Source of the DNA: an uncultured Oscillospiraceae bacterium
GTDB taxonomy: Bacteria > Bacillota > Clostridia > Oscillospirales > Oscillospiraceae
Length of the DNA: 7,659 bases
NCBI GenBank assembly: GCA_934565615.1
Contig: CAKTIH010000107.1
Coordinates: forward strand, 1-7,659
Direction: 5' to 3'
The notes under the pieces were generated by a model that was given only the letters and a program-made list of their open reading frames with translations, searched no databases and had not been told where the DNA came from. Shown piece after piece: positions 1 to 5,768 of this stretch. The translations under genes and the position numbers were made by a program. How positions within the stretch are numbered: position 1 is the first letter of the stretch; each line of letters opens with the position of its first letter.

Positions 1-2
1 CC

Positions 3-413
3 ATCACCCTGCACAATATCCCCGAGGGAATGGCGGTCGGGCTCGCTTTCACGCTCTCCGGCGGGTCGGACGGCCTGACCGCTGCCGCGGCGCTCGCGCT
101 CGGCATCGGCGTGCAGAACATCCCGGAGGGCGCGGCGGTGTCCCTCCCGCTGCGCAGGATGGGCATGAGCCGGGGCAGGGCATTCTCAATGGGCGTGCTC
201 TCCGGCGCGGTCGAGCCGCTGTTCGGCATGCTCGCTGTTATTGCCGTTTCGGGCATCAGCCGGATAATGCCGTGGCTGCTCGGCTTCTCGGCGGGCGCGA
301 TGCTCTATGTTGTCGTATGCGAGCTTATCCCGGCGGCGGACGACCGCAGGGGACTGTTCTGGTACGTCGCGGGCTTCCTGCTGATGATGATATTGGATGT
401 GGCTCTCGGATGA
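3..413 (+). CDS. ZIP-family (GufA/ZupT-like) divalent metal transporter, C-terminal part
   Basis: The reading frame is already open at the left edge, so the N-terminus and first membrane helices lie outside the window; the ATG at 30 is internal, not the start. The visible part begins with ITLHNIPEGM, the metal-binding helix-4 motif of ZIP transporters (HNIPEG coded at 12-29), followed by a second copy in helix 5, QNIPEG (114-131). The Q in place of H in the second motif is usual for the bacterial GufA-type branch, and a Glu in the following helix (SGAVEP, codon 213-215) matches a further ligand of the two-metal centre known in this family. Three further hydrophobic segments and a short C-terminus follow. 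The family moves Zn2+, Fe2+ or Mn2+ into the cytoplasm; substrate cannot be read from the sequence. It ends directly at a terminator and is therefore a separate transcription unit from the rnf genes. Confidence 0.9.
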   Translation: MTLHNIPEGMAVGLAFTLSGGSDGLTAAAALALGIGVQNIPEGAAVSLPLRRMGMSRGRAFSMGVLSGAVEPLFGMLAVIAVSGISRIMPWLLGFSAGAMLYVVVCELIPAADDRRGLFWYVAGFLLMMILDVALG

Positions 414-451
414 AAACAGCCGGTGTGTAAGGATGCGCGCCGGCTGTTTTT
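413..451 (+). terminator. Rho-independent terminator of the ZIP transporter gene
   Basis: A perfect 11-bp inverted repeat (AAAACAGCCGG at 413-423 with CCGGCTGTTTT at 440-450), 16-nt loop, and a T run ending at 451. It begins at the last base of the transporter stop codon. The A-rich left arm could also allow termination in the opposite direction. Confidence 0.88.
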
Positions 452-539
452 ACGGTATTGCACTGCACGGCTATACAAAAATCGCCAAATGCAAAGTTGT
501 CAGAAAAATAACTAAAATATATGCAAACTGCCAAAGAAA

Positions 540-553
540 TAACATGATTGTTA
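540..553. promoter_or_regulatory. Inverted repeat TAACA-N4-TGTTA upstream of the rnf promoter
   Basis: Perfect 5-bp arms (540-544 and 549-553) around a 4-bp spacer, lying in AT-rich DNA about 43 bp upstream of the proposed -35 box and roughly 85 bp upstream of the predicted transcript start. The size and position would suit a dimeric regulator, for example of the Crp/Fnr type. The arm order is the reverse of a Rex site (TTGTTAA...TTAACAA), and only one Rex-like half, TTGTTA (548-553), is present. Such a short palindrome can occur by chance in AT-rich DNA. Confidence 0.3.
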
Positions 554-595
554 CAAAAATGTCTTGAATTTTTGGCACAAAAAACGGAAAAAGCG

Positions 596-625
596 TAGAC
601 ATTGCACGATAGGATGTGATAGAAT
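596..625 (+). promoter_or_regulatory. Predicted sigma-70/SigA promoter of the rnf operon
   Basis: A -35 box TAGACA (596-601, 5 of 6 to consensus), 18-bp spacer, and a -10 box TAGAAT (620-625, 5 of 6) preceded by TGA, an extended -10 signature. Transcription would start near 632, giving a leader of about 40 nt before the rnfC ATG. This short leader leaves little room for a riboswitch. It is the best promoter I could find between the upstream terminator and rnfC. Confidence 0.6.
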
Positions 626-659
626 GACCGAGTAAAATCATGACTACGCAAAAAATAAC

Positions 660-666
660 GAGGTGA
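660..666 (+). promoter_or_regulatory. Ribosome binding site of rnfC (decides the start)
   Basis: GAGGTGA at 660-666 lies 5 nt before the ATG at 672. A GTG at 663 would extend the frame by three codons, but it falls inside this Shine-Dalgarno sequence and cannot be served by it, so the ATG at 672 is the start. Confidence 0.8.
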
Positions 667-671
667 AGCTA

Positions 672-2021
672 ATGTCCTATAAGTTCAAAGGCGGTGTGCA
701 CCCCAATTACATGAAGGCTCCGGAGATCCCGGTGACCGTTATCGCACCGCCCGCACAGGTAGTCATTCCAATGATACAGCACATAGGCGCACCCTGCAAG
801 CCGCTGGTCCAGGTGGGCGATTATGTGAAGATGTATCAGAAGATCGGTGAGAATCCCGCTCCGGTCTCCGCGCCCGTTCATGCATCCGTCTCCGGCAAGG
901 TAGTGGCTGTAGAGCCGAGACCCCATCCGCTGGGCGACATGATCATGTCCGTGGTCATCGAGAACGATTTTCAGGATACTCCCGAGCTGATGGAGCCCCT
1001 CACCGAGGAGCAGATGAAGGATCCAGAGGCGATACTCGAGCGCATCCGCGAGGCGGGCGTCGTCGGCATGGGCGGCGCTATGTTCCCGACTGCCGTCAAG
1101 ATCCGCGGCGGTATCGGCAAGGTCGATACCCTTATCATCAACGGCGCAGAGTGCGAGCCGTATCTTAACGGCGACCATCTGACCATGCTCAATTTCCCGG
1201 AGCAGCTGCTGCGCGGTATTGAGCTTGTGCGTATTGCCAGCTGCGTAGACAAGGCATACTACGGCATCGAGAAGAACAAGCAGGACGCTATCGATCTTCT
1301 CAACTCCAAGAACCCCGCTCAGTACGGCATCGAGATCGTCCCCGAGGATGTCAAGTACCCTCAGGGCGGCGAGAAGATGCAGGTCAAGGCCGTCACCAAC
1401 AGAGAGGTCAAGCCCGGCGGGCTGCCCTCCGGCGTCGGCTGCAACGTCGTCAGCACCCGCACGGCCTATGCCGTGTATCAGGCCTGCTGCGAAGGCAAGA
1501 GCGTTATTGAGCGTATCGTTACATACGGCGGCAGCGCCCTCAAGGCTCCGGTCAACGGCCTGACCCGCGTCGGCACTCCGTTCAGCCACATTGCAGAGCA
1601 GTGCGGCGGCTTCGTAAAGACCCCGCGCAAGATCGTCCTCGGCGGCCCGATGATGGGCATCTGCGCCACCAGCTTTGATGCGCCCACCGTTAAGGGCACG
1701 GCCGGCGTGCTGTTCTTCACCGAGGAAGAGGACAGGCATGTGGAAAATCCCACCTGCATCCGCTGCGGCAAGTGCATCTCCGTCTGCCCGATGAACCTCG
1801 AGCCGGTGTTCATGTACATGTATTACAGCAAGCGCGACTTTGAGAATATGGAAAAGTACCATATCCTTGACTGCTTCGAGTGCGGCAGCTGTGCATTCAA
1901 CTGCCCCGCAAGAATGCCTCTGACCCATGCATTCAAGACCGCAAAGCTGATGTTCCGTGCCAAGGCCGATAAGGAAAAGGCCAAGGCCGCGGCTGAGGCT
2001 GCTGCAAAGGAGGCAAAATAA
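672..2021 (+). CDS. rnfC: RnfC, NADH/FMN and Fe-S subunit of the Rnf ferredoxin:NAD+ oxidoreductase
   Basis: RnfC is the peripheral cytoplasmic subunit where electrons leave the Rnf complex and NAD+ is reduced. The 449-residue protein starts with the family signature FKGGVHP. Residues ~125-270 form the FMN/NADH-binding fold shared with complex I 51-kDa subunits, seen in GMGGAMFPT (132-140), NGAECEPY (157-164) and GGLPSGVGCN (249-258). An SLBB-type region (~280-345) with LGGPMMG around 324-329 follows. Two CxxCxxCxxxC motifs, Cys362/365/368/372 and Cys401/404/407/411, bind two [4Fe-4S] clusters. The C-terminus is a ~20-residue Ala/Lys/Glu-rich tail, and its AAGGAGG is the ribosome binding site for rnfD, whose ATG overlaps the stop (TAATG). 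It is the first gene of the operon, and length and motif order are normal for clostridial RnfC. Confidence 0.97.
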   Translation: MSYKFKGGVHPNYMKAPEIPVTVIAPPAQVVIPMIQHIGAPCKPLVQVGDYVKMYQKIGENPAPVSAPVHASVSGKVVAVEPRPHPLGDMIMSVVIENDFQDTPELMEPLTEEQMKDPEAILERIREAGVVGMGGAMFPTAVKIRGGIGKVDTLIINGAECEPYLNGDHLTMLNFPEQLLRGIELVRIASCVDKAYYGIEKNKQDAIDLLNSKNPAQYGIEIVPEDVKYPQGGEKMQVKAVTNREVKPGGLPSGVGCNVVSTRTAYAVYQACCEGKSVIERIVTYGGSALKAPVNGLTRVGTPFSHIAEQCGGFVKTPRKIVLGGPMMGICATSFDAPTVKGTAGVLFFTEEEDRHVENPTCIRCGKCISVCPMNLEPVFMYMYYSKRDFENMEKYHILDCFECGSCAFNCPARMPLTHAFKTAKLMFRAKADKEKAKAAAEAAAKEAK

Positions 2022-3049
2022 TGAACGATAAGAAAGAAAAGATCGTCCTTGACGTAGCGTATCAGCCGCAGGTCAGAACCGGCGCCGATACCAGACGCAT
2101 CATGATAGACGTCATCATCGCGCTTATGCCCGCGCTGATCGTTGCGATCATCCAGTTCGGCTGGTATCCGATAGCCGTTTGCATCGTCTCCATGGCTTCC
2201 GCTGTGTTCTTCGAGTGGGCTTACCGCAAGCTCATGAAGAAGACCTGCACCATCGGCGACTGCTCCGCGGCGCTCACCGGCCTTCTCATGGCGCTCACGA
2301 TGCCGGCAAGCTCTCCGCTGTGGCTGCCCATCATCGGCACCTTCTTCTCCATAGTTGTTGTCAAGCAGCTCTACGGCGGCATCGGCAAGAATTTCCTGAA
2401 CCCGGCTCTCGCGGGCCGCGCGTTCCTCATCGCGTCCTACGCCAACCACATGACCACATGGATCGTCCCCAACAGCCTCAAGGGCGTTGTTGACGGCACC
2501 ACGATGGCCACCCCGATGACCTATCTCTACGGCGGCGAGGCAATGCCTGCATATCTGAATCTCAAGAATATGCTCCTCGGCAACATGCCCGGCTGCATCG
2601 GTGAGATAAGCGCGATTGCGCTTCTTATAGGCGTGGTGTACCTGTTTATCCGCAAGGTCATCACCTGGCGCATCCCCACCGCGTTCATCGGCACCGTCGT
2701 CGTGCTGACCTTCATCTTCGGCCACGAGGGCTACTCCCGTGCCGACTGGGTCATGTATAACGTCTTCAGCGGCAGTTGGCTGCTCGGCGCGTTCTTCATG
2801 GCAAACGACTATGCCACCAGCCCCGTCACCATGCCCGGCCAGCTGCTCTACGGTTTCGGCTGCGGCGCTCTGACCGTGCTCATCCGCTACTTCGGCAGCT
2901 ATCCCGAAGGCGTATCCTATGGTATACTTATCATGAACCTCTGCACATGGGCGATCGATAAGGCATTCTGCCGTCCGCAGTTCGGTGTCACCAAGGAAGA
3001 CCTTGCCGCCGCGAAGGCCGCAAAGAAAGCGGAAAAGGAGGGCGCATAA
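2021..3049 (+). CDS. rnfD: RnfD, membrane subunit with covalently bound FMN
   Basis: RnfD is an integral membrane subunit, homologous to NqrB, that carries electrons through a threonine-linked FMN. The 342-residue protein has about nine to ten hydrophobic segments (for example ~27-47, 50-67, 102-116, 192-212, 219-233, 274-291, 297-313). Family motifs are present: GIGKNFLNPALAGRAF (120-135) and FFMANDYATSPVT (258-270). The flavin site is DGTTMATP (158-165), with Thr164 the predicted phosphoester-bound residue. It reads TMAT rather than the textbook SGAT, but keeps the essential x-A-T core. Attachment would need an ApbE-type flavin transferase, which is not encoded here. The C-terminal tail is rich in Ala, Lys and Glu and contains AAGGAGG (3035-3041), 7 nt before the rnfG ATG. 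It overlaps both neighbours by one base (TAATG), implying coupled translation. Confidence 0.97.
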   Translation: MNDKKEKIVLDVAYQPQVRTGADTRRIMIDVIIALMPALIVAIIQFGWYPIAVCIVSMASAVFFEWAYRKLMKKTCTIGDCSAALTGLLMALTMPASSPLWLPIIGTFFSIVVVKQLYGGIGKNFLNPALAGRAFLIASYANHMTTWIVPNSLKGVVDGTTMATPMTYLYGGEAMPAYLNLKNMLLGNMPGCIGEISAIALLIGVVYLFIRKVITWRIPTAFIGTVVVLTFIFGHEGYSRADWVMYNVFSGSWLLGAFFMANDYATSPVTMPGQLLYGFGCGALTVLIRYFGSYPEGVSYGILIMNLCTWAIDKAFCRPQFGVTKEDLAAAKAAKKAEKEGA

Positions 3050-3588
3050 TGAATAAGATAGTTAAGCTCACCGTAGTTCTGTTCCTTGTCTGCGCGATCG
3101 TCGCGGGCATTCTCGGCGGAGTTAACCTTATCACCAAGGATAAGATTGCCGAGCAGGACCGCATTAAGACCGCTAAGGCCTACTCCGCAGTCCTCGAAGC
3201 GTCTGATTATACGGACGTAGATTACGACCAGGCCACCTTCACGACCATTGACAGAATAGTCAAGGCCGACGATAAGGGCTATGTCGTCACGACCACCTTC
3301 TCCGGCGCACAGGGCAGCATCACGATGGCTGTCGGCGTCGATAACGACATGAAGTGCACCGGCATTTCCATCATCTCCCACGCAGAGACCTCCGGCCTCG
3401 GCGCAAAGGCAGCAGCCGCCAGCGAATACGGCGATTGGTGGCGCGGCCAGTTCGTCGGCACGGGCGATGACGTCAGTCTCACCAAGTACGGCGGAACCAT
3501 AGACTCCATCACCGCGGCGACCATCACCTCCAATGCTGTTGCAGGCGCGGTCGCAGAGTCTATAAAAGCTGTGGAATCACTGGGTTAA
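3049..3588 (+). CDS. rnfG: RnfG, extracytoplasmic covalent-FMN subunit
   Basis: RnfG (homologue of NqrC) is anchored by one N-terminal helix and holds a covalent FMN outside the cytoplasmic membrane. The 179-residue protein shows a hydrophobic anchor at ~6-26 with no lipobox or cleavage signal, then an FMN-binding domain with HAETSGLG (111-118) and the flavin-attachment motif DSITAATITSNAV (152-164). Thr158 is the predicted FMN-bearing residue; the usual form is SGAT, here TAAT. Length is close to the family norm. It starts at a TAATG overlap with rnfD, and 11 nt separate its stop from rnfE. Its stop codon contributes to the AAGGAGG (3587-3593) used by rnfE. Confidence 0.96.
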   Translation: MNKIVKLTVVLFLVCAIVAGILGGVNLITKDKIAEQDRIKTAKAYSAVLEASDYTDVDYDQATFTTIDRIVKADDKGYVVTTTFSGAQGSITMAVGVDNDMKCTGISIISHAETSGLGAKAAAASEYGDWWRGQFVGTGDDVSLTKYGGTIDSITAATITSNAVAGAVAESIKAVESLG

Positions 3589-3599
3589 GGAGGCACTGA

Positions 3600-4292
3600 A
3601 TGAATATCAAGAAACAGTTTAGAGAAGGCCTCATTACCAATAACCCCGTCCTTGTCCAGCAGATAGGCATGTGCGCCACGATGGCGATCACGACCTCTCT
3701 CTTCAACGGCGTGGGTATGGGTCTGTCCGTTCTCATCATCCTGACCTGCTGCAATGTCGTTATCTCGGCAATGCGCAAGATCATCCCCGACGAGATCCGT
3801 CTGGCGATATTCGTCGTCGTTATCGCGGGCTTTGTTACGATAGTCGACCTGCTGCTGCAGGCTTTCGTCCCGGCGCTGAGCTCCGCTCTCGGCGTGTTCA
3901 TCCCGCTGATAGTCGTTAACTGCATCATCATCGGCCGCGCAGAAGCTTTCTGTCAGAAGATGCCTGTGGGCCCGTCCTTCTTCGACGGTATCTTCCAGGG
4001 CTTCGGCTACACGGTCGTGCTTATCATCATGTGCGTTGTGCGTGAGTTCCTCGGCTCCGGCCGTTTCGGCGGCGGTCTTATCGACATCGCAAACGGCTTC
4101 CGCCTCACTCTCGACGGCACCGGCGCAGGCATCCAGCTCTTCGCAGAGGATCTCGGCGCTACCATTCTGATCATGCCCTTCGGCGGATTCCTCACCCTTG
4201 GTGTCCTGATCGCCGTCATGCAGTATGCGCTCAAGAAATCCGCAAAGAAAAAACAGCTTGCTGAAGAAGCTGCAAAGGAGGATGAAGAATAA
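3600..4292 (+). CDS. rnfE: RnfE, integral membrane subunit (NqrD-like)
   Basis: RnfE and RnfA are homologous six-helix membrane proteins that pack in opposite orientations and together hold an Fe-S centre inside the membrane, thought to be part of the path linking electron flow to ion transport. This 230-residue protein has about six hydrophobic segments. The two conserved cysteines are visible: Cys25 in IGMCATMAI and Cys108 in IVVNCIIIGRAEAF, at corresponding points of the two inverted halves. Extra cysteines occur at 50/51 and 118. The C-terminal ~20 residues are Lys/Ala/Glu-rich, hydrophilic and cytoplasmic in character. AAAGGAGG at 4274-4281 within the tail serves rnfA, whose ATG overlaps the stop. 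A ribosome binding site 6 nt before the ATG at 3600 supports the start. Confidence 0.96.
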   Translation: MNIKKQFREGLITNNPVLVQQIGMCATMAITTSLFNGVGMGLSVLIILTCCNVVISAMRKIIPDEIRLAIFVVVIAGFVTIVDLLLQAFVPALSSALGVFIPLIVVNCIIIGRAEAFCQKMPVGPSFFDGIFQGFGYTVVLIIMCVVREFLGSGRFGGGLIDIANGFRLTLDGTGAGIQLFAEDLGATILIMPFGGFLTLGVLIAVMQYALKKSAKKKQLAEEAAKEDEE

Positions 4293-4876
4293 TGCTTACC
4301 AATATTATTTCAATCTCCCTTGGTGCGATCCTGATAAACAACTTTATCTTCTCGCAGTTCCTTGGCTGCTGCCCCTTCCTCGGCTGCTCCAATAAGGTTG
4401 ACACCGCCGTCGGTATGGGTCTTGCCGTTACCTTCGTCATGGGGCTTGCCTCGGCGATCTGCTGGGTCATCGACCAGTTCGTGCTCGTCCCGCTGGGACT
4501 CGCGTTCCTCCAGACGCTGACCTTTATTCTGGTCATCGCCGCTCTGGTGCAGTTCGTCGAAATGTTCCTCAAGAAGATGGTTCCCTCCCTCTATTCCGCA
4601 CTGGGCATCTATCTTCCCCTTATCACCACCAACTGCGCGGTTCTCGGCGTCGTTCTTCTGAATGTCCAGAACCACTACAACTTCATCGAGTCTCTCGTCT
4701 ACGGCATCACCGGCGGTCTCGGCTTCATGCTCGCTATCGTCCTGTTTGCCACCGTGCGTGAGCGCGTTGAGTTTTCCGAGTATCCCGAGTGCTTCGAGGG
4801 ATTCCCGATATGCCTTGTTTCTGCGGCTCTCGTGGCGCTTGCGTTCATGGGCTTCAGCGGCATGAAGATCTTTTGA
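4292..4876 (+). CDS. rnfA: RnfA, integral membrane subunit (NqrE-like)
   Basis: RnfA is the partner of RnfE in the membrane core. The 194-residue protein has the family length and about six helices. It contains NNFIFSQFLG followed by the first cluster cysteine (Cys27, directly before PFLG) and TTNCAVLG with the second (Cys115). In the family form I know, the first motif reads G-x-C-PFLG-V; here the x and the V are both cysteine, giving Cys26, Cys27 and Cys32 around the cluster site. The ATG overlaps the rnfE stop (TAATG), as expected for two proteins needed in equal amounts. It ends with TGA, 18 nt before rnfB. Confidence 0.96.
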   Translation: MLTNIISISLGAILINNFIFSQFLGCCPFLGCSNKVDTAVGMGLAVTFVMGLASAICWVIDQFVLVPLGLAFLQTLTFILVIAALVQFVEMFLKKMVPSLYSALGIYLPLITTNCAVLGVVLLNVQNHYNFIESLVYGITGGLGFMLAIVLFATVRERVEFSEYPECFEGFPICLVSAALVALAFMGFSGMKIF

Positions 4877-4894
4877 TAGGGAGGGCATGAACAT

Positions 4895-5692
4895 ATGAAA
4901 ACTATACTTCTTGCTATCCTTGTCCTCGGTGTTCTGGGCGCCATCTTCGGCGCGCTGCTCGCCTACGCTTCCAAGATATTCCATGTTGAGGTCGACCCCA
5001 AGCAGGCTGCTGTAAGAGAATGCCTCGCCGGCGCTAACTGCGGCGGCTGCGGCTACCCCGGCTGTGACGGTTATGCCGCCGCTGTCGCCGCGGGTGAAGC
5101 TCCCACCAACCGCTGTGTTGCGGGCGGCGCAGAGGCTGCCGCGAAGATCGCCGAGATCATGGGCGTCTCCGGCGGCGATGTGGAAAAGATGGTCGCCTTC
5201 GTTCCCTGCTCCGGCACCGAGGGCCACGCGGAGAAGCGCTTCAACTACTCTGGCCCTGTCGACTGCCAGGCCGCCATGCTCTTCGGCGGCAGGAGCAACA
5301 AAACCTGCACCTTCGCCTGCATCGGTCTCGGCAACTGCACCAGAGCCTGCCAGTTTGACGCGATACATATCGTTGACGGCGTCGCCAAGGTCAACCGTAT
5401 GCGCTGCGTAGGCTGCGGCGCCTGTGCCGATGCCTGCCCTAAGAGCATAATAAAGCTGATTCCCGAAAGCCAGAAGATCATGCCCGCCTGCGGCAATATG
5501 GACAAGGGCGCAAAGGTCATGAAGATGTGCGACTTCGGCTGCATCGGCTGCATGAAGTGCCAGAGAGAGTGCCCTGCCGACGCTATCGTCGTCAAGGACA
5601 ACCTCGCCGCTGTGGACGTCTCAAAGTGCGTCGGCTGCGGCCACTGCGTCGACGTCTGCCCGCGCCATGTTATCAACTGGTTCGGCAAGTGA
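4895..5692 (+). CDS. rnfB: RnfB, polyferredoxin subunit that accepts electrons from ferredoxin
   Basis: RnfB is the cytoplasmic entry point for electrons from reduced ferredoxin. The 265-residue protein has an N-terminal membrane helix (~4-25) and a CODH-type Fe-S domain, C-x5-C-x2-C-x4-C (Cys43/49/52/57, with Cys74 nearby). Two ferredoxin modules follow: Cys138/142/148/152 paired with 171/174/177/181, and Cys216/219/222/226 (plus Cys212) paired with 245/248/251/255. That predicts one plus four [4Fe-4S] clusters, against about three in the ~190-residue enterobacterial RsxB, so this is the long form found in clostridia and acetogens. The start ATG is 9 nt after GGGAGGG (4879-4885). An earlier out-of-frame ATG at 4887 is only one nt from that site and reads three codons before stopping. 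It is the last gene of the operon and is followed by a strong hairpin. Confidence 0.96.
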   Translation: MKTILLAILVLGVLGAIFGALLAYASKIFHVEVDPKQAAVRECLAGANCGGCGYPGCDGYAAAVAAGEAPTNRCVAGGAEAAAKIAEIMGVSGGDVEKMVAFVPCSGTEGHAEKRFNYSGPVDCQAAMLFGGRSNKTCTFACIGLGNCTRACQFDAIHIVDGVAKVNRMRCVGCGACADACPKSIIKLIPESQKIMPACGNMDKGAKVMKMCDFGCIGCMKCQRECPADAIVVKDNLAAVDVSKCVGCGHCVDVCPRHVINWFGK

Positions 5693-5718
5693 TCGACAGC
5701 AAAACGAAACAAAAATGA

Positions 5719-5755
5719 GAAAATTCCGGAGTCACGTTGTGGCTCCGGAATTTTC
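5719..5755. terminator. Hairpin terminator between convergent rnfB and the kamA-like gene, probably bidirectional
   Basis: A 17-bp stem (5719-5735 with 5739-5755, one G-U pair at 5732/5742) closes on a 3-nt loop; because the loop is so small the top pairs probably open. The arms begin and end in A and T runs, giving a T-rich tail on either strand. It lies 26 nt after the rnfB stop and 13 nt before the end of the converging gene, so it can end both transcripts. Confidence 0.85.
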
Positions 5756-5768
5756 GATATAGACTAAA

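Noticed and set aside
497..525. Second promoter with -35 TTGTCA (497-502)
   Set aside because: The -35 is good, but no acceptable -10 lies at 16-18 bp; the AT-rich hexamers nearby are at wrong spacing.
548..562. Rex repressor site
   Set aside because: Only one half (TTGTTA) is present and no TTAACAA partner occurs at the expected distance.
573..586. TGGCAC resembling a sigma-54 -24 element upstream of rnfC
   Set aside because: No TTGC-type -12 element follows at the required spacing.
669..1928. Long open frame on the minus strand opposite rnfC (419 codons)
   Set aside because: It is a shadow of the codon bias of rnfC on a GC-rich strand, with low-complexity Ala/Asp/His-rich composition and no recognisable motif. 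rnfC itself is unambiguous.
4887..4898. Three-codon mini-ORF (ATG AAC ATA TGA) overlapping the rnfB start
   Set aside because: Its ATG is only one nt from the ribosome binding site, too close for initiation. The rnfB ATG at 4895 is well spaced. The overlap is probably accidental.
4310..5368. Long open frame on the minus strand opposite rnfA and rnfB (352 codons)
   Set aside because: Same explanation: it spans two certain genes and has no family resemblance.
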